Origin: Burkholderia sp. lig30
GTDB lineage: Bacteria; Pseudomonadota; Gammaproteobacteria; Burkholderiales; Burkholderiaceae
DNA length: 64,000 bases
Assembly: GCF_000687455.2 (NCBI RefSeq)
Contig: NZ_JGVW01000081.1
Coordinates: forward strand, 1 to 64,000
Direction: 5' to 3'
In this document: positions 35,565 to 44,509 of the stretch, piece by piece
Layout: the number at the start of each line of letters is the position of its first letter
Numbering within the stretch: position 1 is the first letter of the stretch
The notes under the pieces: model-generated
What the model saw: only the letters and a program-made list of their open reading frames with translations
Databases searched by the model: none
Told to the model about the DNA's origin: nothing
Made by a program: the position numbers and the translations under genes

Positions 35565-35655
35565 TGCGGTAAACTGCCCATGCAAGATTATTATTGAGCG
35601 AATCATAGCGCGCCCGCGTGTCACAACGCGACGCACTGCCTCGACAGCGCAAGCA

Positions 35656-36003
35656 ATGACACGTCCCGCTGACATCTATCTACGATTTCTGCAACTGGCC
35701 GAGGCGCTGCGTGGTTTGCCGGCGCTGCCGACGCTAGACCCGCTCGAGGAACGGATTCTCGAATTCGTGGCACGCGTGTCGCAAACCGAAGAGCGACTGT
35801 CAGTCCGGGACATGATGGCCCAAAGCGAACTCGGCTCGCCCGCCACGCTTCACGCCCGCATCACTTCGATGCGCAACAAGGGATGGTTGCGGCTCACCGA
35901 TACCGAGGATGCGCGTCGCAAGCAGATCGAACTGACACCTGCGGCCTTGCGCCATTTCGACAAGCTCGCCGAGGCCTTCGCCAAAGCCGCAAAAGGCACT
36001 TGA
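35656..36003 (+). CDS. Small MarR-like winged-helix regulator
   Basis: A 115-residue winged-helix protein (LPTLDPLEERILEFVARVSQTEERLSVRDMMAQ, SPATLHARITSMRNKGWLRLTDTEDARRKQIELTPAALRHFDKL). It is shorter than typical MarR proteins and lacks the long N-terminal dimerisation helix. The ATG at 35656 was chosen as the last start before the fold. It is divergent from the membrane protein at 34947-35564, and mutual regulation is plausible. Its 3' end abuts a deleted SDR remnant. Confidence 0.7.
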   Translation: MTRPADIYLRFLQLAEALRGLPALPTLDPLEERILEFVARVSQTEERLSVRDMMAQSELGSPATLHARITSMRNKGWLRLTDTEDARRKQIELTPAALRHFDKLAEAFAKAAKGT

Positions 36004-36008
36004 CCACC

Positions 36009-36105
36009 CTGCATTCGGGCACCGAGGCGGCGATCCACTCATACACGCTGTCGCAACGCTTCTGCTGCGCGCAACGATGCAATCACCAGGCCGATCAAGG
36101 CGGCC
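36009..36105 (+). pseudogene. Remnant of an internally deleted SDR gene
   Basis: Bases 36009-36070 closely match an internal part of the SDR gene at 44510-45271 (the codons for TKAAIHSYTLSQRF). Bases 36064-36086 match identically the sequence just beyond that gene's stop (45298-45320). The two matches meet at GCTGCGCG, present at both ends of the missing ~280 bases in the intact copy. This is the footprint of a deletion in a second copy of the gene. Confidence 0.7.
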
Positions 36106-36115
36106 ACTCGCGTCA

Positions 36116-37099
36116 TCAGTCGGTGTTGAATCTCCGCCACTGCATCGGAGACATTTCATACCGTCCCCTGAACGCTCGACTGAACGCCGCTTCGGACGTG
36201 TATCCGACCCGATTCGCAATATCGGAGATCGGGGCGCGGCTGTACCGCAACAACTCTGCAGCCCGATCCAGACGCCAGGTCGTGAGATAGCTCAGCGGTG
36301 CCTGGCCCACGACACGCTGGAATCGATCCGCGAAAGCCGAGCGGGACAGATTCGACAACTCGGCCAGGTCACTGACGGTCCATGCCCGGCCGGGATGGGC
36401 ATGAATGGCGGACATCGCAGGGTTGATACGATCATCGATCGCACCGGATAGCCAACCATGGCCGGTCGCGCCCTCCGTCGCCCAAGTGCGCAGCAACTGG
36501 ACAAAGATGACGTCGAGCAATCGGGAAATCATCGCGGCGGCACCCGCGCGCGGATTCAATGCCTCGTCGAGAATGAAATGGCAGCTCAGCTCCAACCATT
36601 CGAAGGGCCGCTCTCGCAAGCCCTTCAGGACCAGCACGGGTGGAAGCACGGACAGCAGGCGTTGTGACAACACGCCGTCGAAACCGAAATCCCCGCATAG
36701 CCAGGTGATATCCCCATGCCCGATCGTCAGGCGCTCCCGGTCGTAGTACTGTGGCGCGAGATCTGCGAGGAGGCTTGCGGGACGGCCCGGCCGGTCCGAT
36801 ATCACGTGGCCGTGACCATGCATCAACATGACCAGGTCGCCTTGCGATGCGTGGTATCGCTCTTCAAGCCCCTCTACTTCGATCGCCACACTGCCGCTTC
36901 TGATGATGTGCAAACGGTACTTTCCGGCCGGAAAGCGCAATCCGAAAGGCGCCGATGCCGCGCACGTGAAGACCGTGTTGCCACGGATGCGGATCAACTC
37001 CAGCACATCCGAAAATGCATCTCGCTTGAAGGCGAAGGGATCGACTCCGTCGTCCAGCCCGGTCGGCGTTTCAGCAAAGAATTCCGGCTTTTTGGCCAT
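36116..37099 (-). CDS. AraC-family regulator with cupin N-terminal domain
   Basis: A 327-residue AraC protein. The N-terminal cupin-type sensor (LRFPAGKYRLHIIRSGSVAIEVEG and ASQGDLVMLMHGHGHVISD) is typical of the AraC_binding/cupin_6 branch. The C-terminal double helix-turn-helix reads SDLAELSNLSRSAFADRFQRVVGQAPLSYL and ISDIANRVGYTSEAAFSRAFRGRYEMSPMQWRR. The ATG giving MAKKPEFF was used; a TTG further upstream is possible. It is divergent from an alpha/beta hydrolase, its likely target. Confidence 0.82.
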   Translation of the reverse strand: MAKKPEFFAETPTGLDDGVDPFAFKRDAFSDVLELIRIRGNTVFTCAASAPFGLRFPAGKYRLHIIRSGSVAIEVEGLEERYHASQGDLVMLMHGHGHVISDRPGRPASLLADLAPQYYDRERLTIGHGDITWLCGDFGFDGVLSQRLLSVLPPVLVLKGLRERPFEWLELSCHFILDEALNPRAGAAAMISRLLDVIFVQLLRTWATEGATGHGWLSGAIDDRINPAMSAIHAHPGRAWTVSDLAELSNLSRSAFADRFQRVVGQAPLSYLTTWRLDRAAELLRYSRAPISDIANRVGYTSEAAFSRAFRGRYEMSPMQWRRFNTD

Positions 37100-37285
37100 G
37101 TCGCGTACTGGAATGGTCTCTATGATGGACGCATCATTGACCCAGAGCGGCCCCGAAGTCAAAGACTATTCTTCTGGTGCACGGCGCCCGCATCAACAGT
37201 GGCGAGCATGGGTCGGGCGGCTCCCGAAAATCTCGAAGAGCCACGGGCACGGTTTTCTCGACATGACACTCATGGGAGCAGGCAT

Positions 37286-38122
37286 ATGCAGTCAGAAGCG
37301 CGTACCGACACGGTCGTACTCATCCACGGTCTCTGGATGACCCCCTTGTCGTGGGAGCATTGGGTCGCCCGTTACGAACGGCGCGGGATGCGGGTGATTG
37401 CCCCCGGGTACCCGGGGATCGGGCCGGGTACAGCCGGCGTCGAGGCGCTCCGGCGGGATCCGACGCCCCTGGCGAATCTGGGCGTGCGCGAAGTCTTCGA
37501 TCACCTGGCCGGGGTCGTCACCGCACTCGACACGAAACCGATCATCATGGGGCATTCGTTCGGCGGTGCCTTCGTTCAGCTCCTCCTCGACGCCGGCCTC
37601 GGCGCGGCCGGCGTGTCCATCAACGGTGCTGCGGTGAAGGGGGTGTGGGCGCTTCCATTCAGCGAGATCAAGGCAACGCTCCCGGTCCTGCGCAACCCGG
37701 CCAACCTGCGCCGCGCCGTGCCGATCGCCGAGAAGGATTTTCACTACGCGTTCACGAACAACTTGAGCGTCGCGGAATCGAAGGCTGTCTACGATCGTTA
37801 CGCCGTCCCCGTGTCGGGGCGAATGCTGTTCCAGGGGGGACTCGCGAACCTCACCCCGAACGCCGCGACGACCTGCAACTTTGCCAACGACGATCGCGCA
37901 CCGCTGCTCTTTATCGCCGGCGGCAACGACCACATCCTGCCGCCGGCCGTGCAGCGCGAGAATTTCGAGAAGAACGCTACGCGCTCGCGGGCGATTACGG
38001 CGTACAGGCCGTTCGCAGGCCGCAGCCACTACACCTGCGGCGAAAAGGGCTGGGAGGAGGTCGCGGACTTCGCGCTTGACTGGGCGCTCGCGCCTGCAGC
38101 GGGAAACCTCGACAAAAGCTGA
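37286..38122 (+). CDS. Alpha/beta hydrolase
   Basis: A 278-residue cytoplasmic alpha/beta hydrolase. It has the oxyanion motif HGLW near residue 14, the nucleophile elbow GHSFGG with Ser91, the acid in GGNDHILPP and the histidine in GRSHYTCG. GGAG lies eight bases before the ATG. The long open frame running back to 36716 is antisense to the AraC gene and was not used. The substrate is unknown; esterase or lactonase activity is likely. Confidence 0.83.
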   Translation: MQSEARTDTVVLIHGLWMTPLSWEHWVARYERRGMRVIAPGYPGIGPGTAGVEALRRDPTPLANLGVREVFDHLAGVVTALDTKPIIMGHSFGGAFVQLLLDAGLGAAGVSINGAAVKGVWALPFSEIKATLPVLRNPANLRRAVPIAEKDFHYAFTNNLSVAESKAVYDRYAVPVSGRMLFQGGLANLTPNAATTCNFANDDRAPLLFIAGGNDHILPPAVQRENFEKNATRSRAITAYRPFAGRSHYTCGEKGWEEVADFALDWALAPAAGNLDKS

Positions 38123-38210
38123 CACACCTGCATCGCGGAGACAAGCAGGCAGACTGACCATTCATTCAAGCCGATGCCGAAATTTATTTCGGCGCGGTCG
38201 CTCGCGGAGA

Positions 38211-38678
38211 TCAAACGGCTCCGCCGGGCAGCGTGCCGCGACGTGCGAGGAACCGGTCGAGTTGCCCCGCGAACTCCTTGCTGTCCCGCACACTATAGGG
38301 CGCCGGCCCGCCCGTATCGATGCCCGTACTGCGCAGTTGATCCAGCATCGCACGCATCGCGAGGCGTTCCTCGATATTCTCGCGGCTAAACCAGCTTCCG
38401 CGCGGGTCAAGCGCATGGGCGCCCTTGTCGAGGACAGCGGCGGCAAGGGGTATGTCCGCGGTAATCACGAGGTCGCCGGACGTCACCAGCTCGACGATGC
38501 GGGCATCGGCGGCATCGAAACCCGCCGGCACTTGAAGCGCCTTGATAAAGGGAGAAGGCGGTGTGCGCAAATACTGGTTCGCGACCAGGATCACGTGCAC
38601 TTCGACACGACGCGCAGCCCGAAACAACATGTCCTTGATCACGACGGGACACGCGTCTGCATCAACCAGCACTTGCAT
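38211..38678 (-). CDS. yaiI: YaiI/YqxD family (DUF188) protein
   Basis: A 155-residue protein starting MQVLVDADACPVVIKDML, the hallmark of the YaiI/YqxD family. Conserved blocks VTSGDLVITADIPLAAAVLDKGAHALDPRG and RGTLPGGA follow. The fold is related to PIN/NYN nucleases (acidic Asp6, Asp8), but the cellular function is not established. It is monocistronic and converges on the hydrolase. Confidence 0.9.
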   Translation of the reverse strand: MQVLVDADACPVVIKDMLFRAARRVEVHVILVANQYLRTPPSPFIKALQVPAGFDAADARIVELVTSGDLVITADIPLAAAVLDKGAHALDPRGSWFSRENIEERLAMRAMLDQLRSTGIDTGGPAPYSVRDSKEFAGQLDRFLARRGTLPGGAV

Positions 38679-38760
38679 GGCGGCATTTCCAATACACAGA
38701 AGGGGCGATCATATATCAGTGTCGGCGCTCATCCCGGCAAAGCGCGGAATGAGGCCCCGC

Positions 38761-39270
38761 CTACAACGTCTCGATCGCGAGTGCAATGCCCTGCCCTCCG
38801 CCGATACAAAGCGTAACGATGCCGCGCTTCAGGCCATCGCGCCGCATCGAGTAAATCAGACGCGTCGCAAGCACGGCTCCGGTTGCGCCGATCGGATGGC
38901 CATGCGCAATGGCGCCCCCTTCGACGTTGACGACATCCTCCGCGAGCCCGAGCTCCCGAATGACCGCGATCGGCACCGCAGCGAATGCTTCGTTGATTTC
39001 CACACGGTCGACGTCGGACAACTTCCACCCGGCGCGATTCAGCGCGATCCGGACCGCCGGAACCGGCCCAAGGCCGAACATGCCGGGTTTCACCGCCGCC
39101 ACACCGTAAGCAACCAGACGGGCCGCCGGTGCGATGCCATGCGCATCGGCGAACCGGCGCGACGCCATCAGCATCGCGGCCGCACCGCTGTTGAGTCCCG
39201 GCGCATTGCCGGCCGTGATCGTCCCGTCTGCGCGGAAACCAGGATCGGCCCGCCATAGGCCATCGATCAC
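38761..39270 (-). pseudogene. Truncated thiolase (C-terminal half only)
   Basis: The 169-codon frame matches only the C-terminal part of acetyl-CoA acetyltransferases: ITAGNAPGLNSGAAAMLMAS, RVEINEAFAAVP, GGAIAHGHPIGATGAVLATR (active-site His) and VTLCIGGGQGIALAIE (second active-site Cys). The N-terminal half with the nucleophilic cysteine is missing; upstream is the end of a marR gene. A GTG overlaps the marR stop (GTGA), so a fragment could still be translated, but it cannot be an active thiolase by itself. Confidence 0.8.
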
Positions 39271-39692
39271 GCAGCGGTCATGTCGAACAATTCCGCCCGC
39301 AACGCCTTGGCTCGCGCACTCCCGAACCTGGACTCGAACTCCGCTTGCGCGGCCAGCCATGCCTGCCGCGCACGCTCAAGCGTTTTCACACCGGCCTTTG
39401 TCAGGCTGAACACGTACGTACGCGCATCGTGCACCGACGTTTCGGTATCGACGAGCCCGTCACGCTGCAATGGCTTGAGCGCCCTGAGAAGCGACGTGCG
39501 CTCCATCACCATTGCCTCGGTGAGCTCGACCATCGTGGTGTGCGGGTGTCGAGCGATGTGTGCCAGGATCGTGAATTGCGCCGGCGTGACCCCGGCCTCG
39601 CTCAGATGCCGGTCGTACAACTGCGTGACGTAGCGCGCCGCCTGGCGCAGCGCGAAACAATTGCAATCGGCGTAGGAAACAGTCGTGCTCAT
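39267..39692 (-). CDS. MarR-family repressor of the efflux operon
   Basis: A 141-residue MarR/EmrR-type protein (VTPAQFTILAHIARHPHTTMVELTEAMVMERTSLLRALKPLQRDGLVDTETSVHDARTYVFSLTKAG). The ATG at 39692 gives MSTTVSYADCNCF, including two closely spaced cysteines. The gene follows the tripartite efflux operon in the same direction. The palindrome GTGCGTATGCAC lies 18 bases upstream of its start and recurs upstream of the operon's first gene, so it probably represses both itself and the pump. Confidence 0.83.
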   Translation of the reverse strand: MSTTVSYADCNCFALRQAARYVTQLYDRHLSEAGVTPAQFTILAHIARHPHTTMVELTEAMVMERTSLLRALKPLQRDGLVDTETSVHDARTYVFSLTKAGVKTLERARQAWLAAQAEFESRFGSARAKALRAELFDMTAA

Positions 39693-39709
39693 GTCAAAAA
39701 CTCTACATG

Positions 39710-39721
39710 GTGCGTATGCAC
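39710..39721. promoter_or_regulatory. MarR operator copy 1 (upstream of marR)
   Basis: GTGCGTATGCAC, an imperfect 12-bp palindrome, lies 18 bases upstream of the marR start. Identical or near-identical copies occur at 43955 and 44080. Confidence 0.65.
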
Positions 39722-39817
39722 AAATGCAAGTACATTTTTGTGGCGCCGCCGGAGCGGCGAGGTATCGGGCCGCGGTCTCGTTCTCGCGGTCGCGGTAATA
39801 CGCGGCTCGTTCCGTCA

Positions 39818-41242
39818 TCACCTGCTGGCGGACGTCTGCGAAGCCGAGTCGGGATCGACCGTCCAGCCGCCACCGAGCGACCGATACAACGCGACGGCAG
39901 CAAGCGCGTGATCTCGCTTCGCCTGATTCAGGGATTCGTCATCGTGCAGATAGCTCTCCTGCGCAGTCAGCACATCGAGAAAGCTCGATGCGCCGCCCTT
40001 GTAGAGTTCGTTCGACAACCGGAGTGCGTCGCCGGAAGCATGCAGCGCCGTACCGAGCCGATCCACCGCGCTCGATGAACTGACGAGATCGCTGCGGGTG
40101 TCCTCGATCTCCTTCAACGCGTTCAGCATCGCCTGGTTCAAGTTGAGCTGCGACTCCCGCATCTTGCTTTCGCTCTTCGCGATATCCGCACTGATGCGGC
40201 CGCCATTGAAGATCGGGCTGGTCACGCCGAGCGCCGCGCTGAACAGGTTGTTCGTCAGCGTCGGCATCCCCAGGAAGGAAGCCGCCATCAGGCCGTCCGT
40301 CAGATTGATCGAGAACTTCGGATACCGTTCTGCCTTCGCCGCACCGACTTCCGCCGCGCGTTGCTGGACGCCGGCGTACGCGACACGAATGTCCGGCCGG
40401 CGCAGCAGCGCTTCGGACGGCAGCATGCGGGGCGCCGACGTATGCGGCACGGGGATGTCAGCGCTACCCAGCGTCAGCGCATCGACGCTTTCCGGCGTGC
40501 GGCCGGTGTAGACCGCAATCAGGCTGAGCTGGTGCTGGATTCTCGATTGCACCGGCGGGATGCGGGCCTGCAGATCGCTCAACTGGTTTTGTGCCCGCGC
40601 GACATCCAGCTTCGTCGACAGCCCGTATCGCATTCTTTCGCTGGTCAGCCGAAGCGTGCGCTCGCGAATCCGCTCGTTATCCTCGAGAATGCGCAAATCT
40701 GCTTGCGCCCAGCGCAGCTCGACATAGGCATCGGCGGTATCGGCCGCCACTGCCAGTCGCAACGCATTCAGCGATTCCTGCGTGCCCTTCGCCTGCGCCT
40801 TCGCTGCAAGCAGCGCAAGGCGCTCTCCGCCGAATACGTCCGGATTCCAGCTCGCGGACAAGCCGAATCCGGCCTGCCGCACATACCCGGCGGGCGGCGG
40901 CACATTGATGCGGGAATGGCTTGCCGTCCCGTTGGCGTCCAGCTCCGGCATCAGCGCGGCGCGGCGAATCCGGGTCTCGGACTCGGCCTGCCTGACCCGC
41001 TCGGCCGAAGCCTGCACGTCGAGGTTCTGGTCGAGCACCGACGCAATCAGTGCATGCATCACCGGATCGCCGAATTGCTTCCACCACGTGTCCGCATCGG
41101 CAGCGTCCTGCGGCACGTCGACGGCGTAGGAAGCGGGCGCAACCCCGGAAACCTGCTGTTGCAGGTCCGGATGGCTTGCGGGCTGCACCGCGCATGCCGC
41201 AAGCGCCAGGCCGGCGGCAATCGCAATAAGCGTCGATTTCAT
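39818..41242 (-). CDS. Outer-membrane efflux lipoprotein (NodT/OprM family)
   Basis: A 474-residue RND/EmrAB-type outer-membrane factor. The lipoprotein signal is MKSTLIAIAAGLALAACAVQP with the acylated Cys in LAAC. The two repeats of the TolC-like fold are visible (TWWKQFGDPVMHALIASVLDQNLDVQASAERVRQAESE and LLRRPDIRVAYAGVQQRAAEVGAAKAERYPKFSI). GAGGT precedes the ATG. The gene starts 10 bp after emrB's stop, so the three genes form one transcript. It forms the exit duct of the pump. Confidence 0.9.
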   Translation of the reverse strand: MKSTLIAIAAGLALAACAVQPASHPDLQQQVSGVAPASYAVDVPQDAADADTWWKQFGDPVMHALIASVLDQNLDVQASAERVRQAESETRIRRAALMPELDANGTASHSRINVPPPAGYVRQAGFGLSASWNPDVFGGERLALLAAKAQAKGTQESLNALRLAVAADTADAYVELRWAQADLRILEDNERIRERTLRLTSERMRYGLSTKLDVARAQNQLSDLQARIPPVQSRIQHQLSLIAVYTGRTPESVDALTLGSADIPVPHTSAPRMLPSEALLRRPDIRVAYAGVQQRAAEVGAAKAERYPKFSINLTDGLMAASFLGMPTLTNNLFSAALGVTSPIFNGGRISADIAKSESKMRESQLNLNQAMLNALKEIEDTRSDLVSSSSAVDRLGTALHASGDALRLSNELYKGGASSFLDVLTAQESYLHDDESLNQAKRDHALAAVALYRSLGGGWTVDPDSASQTSASR

Positions 41243-41252
41243 CGTGTCTACC

Positions 41253-42827
41253 TCAATGAGCGTCGGGCGGCGGCGCCGCACCATCAATTGGACGAGCGAG
41301 CAGCGCGCATGCAATCGCGACGACGAAGCAGCACGCAACCGCAAAGAACGTGTCGGAGAAAGTCAGCGTCAACGCTTCGCGCATCGCGAGATTGTGCAGG
41401 GACGCCAGCCCCGCTTCGCGGGCCGCCAGAACATCGCCCGCAACGGCTTGCAGATGTGACGACGTGCCCGACAGCAACGCTTCGATGACGGGGCGCCCCT
41501 CCGTCACATGCTCGTTCAGGCGCAGGTAATGCAGGTTCAGCCTGTCGTTCAGCATGGTGTTGCAGACGGCCACGCCGATCGCGCCGCCGAGATTTCGCAT
41601 CAGATTGAACAAGCCGCTGGCCGACTTCAGACGAGACGGCGGCAACGAACCCAGCGCAAGCGTCACGATCGGCGGAATGCAGAATTGCTGCCCGATGCCG
41701 CGCAAGATCTGCGGAAGCAGCAGCTCCTTCCAGCCCCAGTCGCTCGTCAACGGCACATACAGGTAGCAGCCGAGGCCAAACGTCACCAGCCCGAACAGGT
41801 TCAGCCAGCGCAGATCGATACGCTGCGCGAGCCTCGAATAGACCGTCAGCGCGACAAGTTGCGCGCAGCCCACCGAAAGCAGTGCAATGCCGATCTGCAG
41901 CGAATTGAAGCCGCGCACCCGCCCGAGGAACACCGGCGTCAGGAACACCGTACAGAAGATGCCGATGCCCGTGATGAACGACAACACCGAGCCGATTGCA
42001 AAATTCCGGATGTTCATCGCACGGAGATCGACAATCGGCTCACGCGCGGTGAACGCGTGCACGAGGAACAGGAAGCCGCAGATCGCCATGATCCAGACGC
42101 ACACGAGGATCGTGGTGTCGCCGAGCCAGTTCTTGCGGGGCCCTTCTTCCAGCACGTATTCGAGGCAACCCAGAAAACCCGACATCAGCAGGATGCCGAG
42201 GTAGTCCCCCTTCTTCAGCAGACTGATGTCTGCCGTATCGATGCGAACGAACTTCGGCACCAGAACCGTCACTGCCAAACCAGGAACGAGATTCAGGTAA
42301 AAGAGCCAATGCCACGACCATTGGTCGGTAATCCAGCCGCCGACCACGGGACCGATGGCAGGCGCGAGCGAAGCCAGTGCGCCGATCGTGGTCGATGCGA
42401 TCACGCGTTGCTTGCCCGGGAACAGCACGAATGCCGTCGTGAACACCGTCGGGATCATCGCCGCACCCAGCGCGCCCTGAAGCGCGCGAAAGATGATCTC
42501 CGAGTTCATGTCCCACGCAATCCCGCAGAGCATGCTGGTCATCGTGAAGCCCAGCGCCGAACCGGCAAACAGCCAGCGCGTGGAGAACACGCGCGTCAGC
42601 CAGCCGGACATCGGGATCACGATGATTTCGGCGATGAGATAGGCGGTCTGAATCCACGACAGCTCATCCTGGCTCGCGGACAGCCCTCCGCCGATATCCT
42701 TCAGCGACGACGCCACGATCTGGATGTCGAGCGTCGCCATGAAGAACCCGACGCACATCAGCCCGAATGCGAAAATCTTCTGCGCGTTCGGCATGTCCGC
42801 CGGATTGCCCGAAGCATGTGATGTCAT
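41253..42827 (-). CDS. emrB: EmrB-type DHA2 multidrug efflux MFS transporter
   Basis: A 524-residue protein with about 14 transmembrane helices, the size and topology of DHA2 drug:proton antiporters. Signature segments are GFFMATLDIQIVASSL (helix 1, acidic D), WIQTAYLIAEIIVIPMSGWL and ALASLAPAIGPVVGGWITDQWSWHWLFYLN (motif C). It is cotranscribed with the membrane-fusion protein upstream (20-bp gap) and the outer-membrane lipoprotein downstream. Substrates are likely amphipathic aromatic compounds. The symbol reflects similarity to the family, not proven orthology. Confidence 0.9.
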   Translation of the reverse strand: MTSHASGNPADMPNAQKIFAFGLMCVGFFMATLDIQIVASSLKDIGGGLSASQDELSWIQTAYLIAEIIVIPMSGWLTRVFSTRWLFAGSALGFTMTSMLCGIAWDMNSEIIFRALQGALGAAMIPTVFTTAFVLFPGKQRVIASTTIGALASLAPAIGPVVGGWITDQWSWHWLFYLNLVPGLAVTVLVPKFVRIDTADISLLKKGDYLGILLMSGFLGCLEYVLEEGPRKNWLGDTTILVCVWIMAICGFLFLVHAFTAREPIVDLRAMNIRNFAIGSVLSFITGIGIFCTVFLTPVFLGRVRGFNSLQIGIALLSVGCAQLVALTVYSRLAQRIDLRWLNLFGLVTFGLGCYLYVPLTSDWGWKELLLPQILRGIGQQFCIPPIVTLALGSLPPSRLKSASGLFNLMRNLGGAIGVAVCNTMLNDRLNLHYLRLNEHVTEGRPVIEALLSGTSSHLQAVAGDVLAAREAGLASLHNLAMREALTLTFSDTFFAVACCFVVAIACALLARPIDGAAPPPDAH

Positions 42828-42847
42828 GATCGCATCTCCATTTTCAA

Positions 42848-43945
42848 TCAGTCGTTGCGTTGACGCGCATGGTCAAGATGGACGTCAACGACGGCGGACA
42901 GGCCCGGGCGAAGATACGTTGCCGAATCCCCGGGCACGTCGAGGACGATGCGCACCGGGACGCGCTGGACGATCTTCGTGAAGTTGCCGGTGGCATTCTC
43001 GGGCGGGAGCACGCTGAAGGTCGCGCCGGTGGCGGGCGCGATGCTGTGGACCGTCCCGCGGATCGTGCCGGCATGCGCATCGAGCGTGACTTCTGCCGGA
43101 TCGCCGTCGTGCATCTTCTTCAACTGGTCTTCCTTGAAGTTCGCATCGACCCAGAGGCCATTCGCGGGAACGACCGTGAGCATCGACACGCCCGCGCTGG
43201 CCAGCAGGCCGACCCGGGCAGTGCGATTGCCGACATATCCGTCGACCGGGGAGCGGATCGTCGTGTACTCGACGTTGAGTTCGGCGTAACGCTGTTCCGC
43301 CTGAGCCTTCGCGACACCGGCCTCGGCATCGACGATCTGGGCGTCGAGAACCGTCAATTGCCGCTTCGATGCGAGCAATGAAGCGTTGCTGCCATCGACC
43401 CCGGCCTTCGCCTTGGCGAACGATGCATCCGCCTGCTCGACGAGCTGGTTCGAGACCGCATCGTCCTTGACGAGTTGACGGTAGCGGGCCTTGTCCGCGC
43501 TCGTGCGAACCAGCTCGGCATGAGCCGAATCGACGCCTGCCGATTGCTGATCGATGATCGCAAGCTGGAGCTGCCGCTTCGCCTTGAGTTCGTTCAGCGA
43601 TGCTTCCGCACCATTGACCGCCGCGACGGCCTGCGCGAGCTTCGCGGCATAATCGCGGGCATCGAGCCGGATCAGAACCTGGTTCGCTTTGACGAACTGG
43701 TTGTCCTTGACCAGAACCTGGTCAACGAAGCCGGTTACCTTCGGGGAGATCACGGTAACGTCCCCGCCGACGTATGCATCGTCGGTCGATTGCACCCAGC
43801 GCCCGATCGCAAACCAGTAAGTGCCGGCGACACAGATCACGACAACGACGCCGATGACGGCAAGCAGCATCCACGGAATGTTCCGGACGCGGGGCTTGAG
43901 CGCCATGTCGGCCGCGGTGGGGTTTTGAACGGGTGTCGTACTCAT
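42848..43945 (-). CDS. emrA: EmrA-type periplasmic adaptor (HlyD/membrane fusion protein)
   Basis: A 365-residue adaptor with one N-terminal transmembrane helix (WMLLAVIGVVVVICVAGTYWFAIG). The biotinyl-lipoyl motif (WVQSTDDAYVGGDVTVISPKVTGFVDQVLVKDNQFVKANQVLIRLDARDY) and a long hairpin of coiled coils follow, then the second lipoyl half (TTIRSPVDGYVGNRTARVGLLASAGVSMLTVVP). It is the first gene of the efflux operon. The ATG at 43945 was chosen; an apparent ATG further upstream lies inside the operator. The operator ends ten bases before the start. Confidence 0.9.
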   Translation of the reverse strand: MSTTPVQNPTAADMALKPRVRNIPWMLLAVIGVVVVICVAGTYWFAIGRWVQSTDDAYVGGDVTVISPKVTGFVDQVLVKDNQFVKANQVLIRLDARDYAAKLAQAVAAVNGAEASLNELKAKRQLQLAIIDQQSAGVDSAHAELVRTSADKARYRQLVKDDAVSNQLVEQADASFAKAKAGVDGSNASLLASKRQLTVLDAQIVDAEAGVAKAQAEQRYAELNVEYTTIRSPVDGYVGNRTARVGLLASAGVSMLTVVPANGLWVDANFKEDQLKKMHDGDPAEVTLDAHAGTIRGTVHSIAPATGATFSVLPPENATGNFTKIVQRVPVRIVLDVPGDSATYLRPGLSAVVDVHLDHARQRND

Positions 43946-43954
43946 GGCATATAT

Positions 43955-43966
43955 GTGCGTATGCAC
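43955..43966. promoter_or_regulatory. MarR operator copy 2 (upstream of emrA)
   Basis: GTGCGTATGCAC, identical to the copy at 39710-39721 and flanked by CATATAT on the left. It ends near the emrA start, so a bound protein would cover the beginning of the message. Confidence 0.65.
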
Positions 43967-44079
43967 TCCTATAGCGTGACGAAATCGCTACGACACTCGC
44001 AGCGTGCGGGTTGGAAAATTTCCGGCGGCGGAACCCGGGAGCGGGTTGCCTGGCGTTTACCGATGCACGAATCATATAT

Positions 44080-44091
44080 GTGCATATGCAC
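44080..44091. promoter_or_regulatory. MarR operator copy 3 (distal efflux site)
   Basis: GTGCATATGCAC, a perfect 12-bp palindrome with the same CATATAT left flank as copy 2. It lies 125 bases from copy 2, compatible with cooperative or looped binding. Confidence 0.6.
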
Positions 44092-44509
44092 TTCTTCAAC
44101 AGCACGAGTCGACAAGAAATTGTTGCAACTTCAGCATGCGTCACGAGCCGGGCGGGTTGGTTCTGCTGCAGCAACGCGGCCCGCAATGATGTGAGGAATG
44201 GCACGAACGACCGAATGCTCGATGCCGCCCCGGGAACATCGATGTCCGGGAAGGCGACGTGACAGATCTTGCCGGCGACGACGAGGAGCCGATCGCATAA
44301 GCCGGCTCCTCCGGAGAAAGGACGGACATTGTTCGCGTTGAGAAAACACAGTTGAAGCGGGCCAAAGATTTATCGAACCGGCAGCAAAGACCAGAATTCG
44401 TGCATTGCTCCTGTGATCCTCCATTTTCACCATTGCCTTCGCGACGAGCCGGCTTACCGCCCGTTCGAAGTGCTTTTATCAACATCCTTCCAAATAGGGA
44501 ACGCTAATC

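Larger units (their letters stand above)
43946..44509. other. Control region between efflux operon and SDR gene
   Basis: About 560 bases without a gene. The left part contains two MarR operators and presumably the efflux promoter. The right part precedes the SDR gene and shows no recognised regulatory site besides its ribosome site AGGGAA. Confidence 0.55.
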
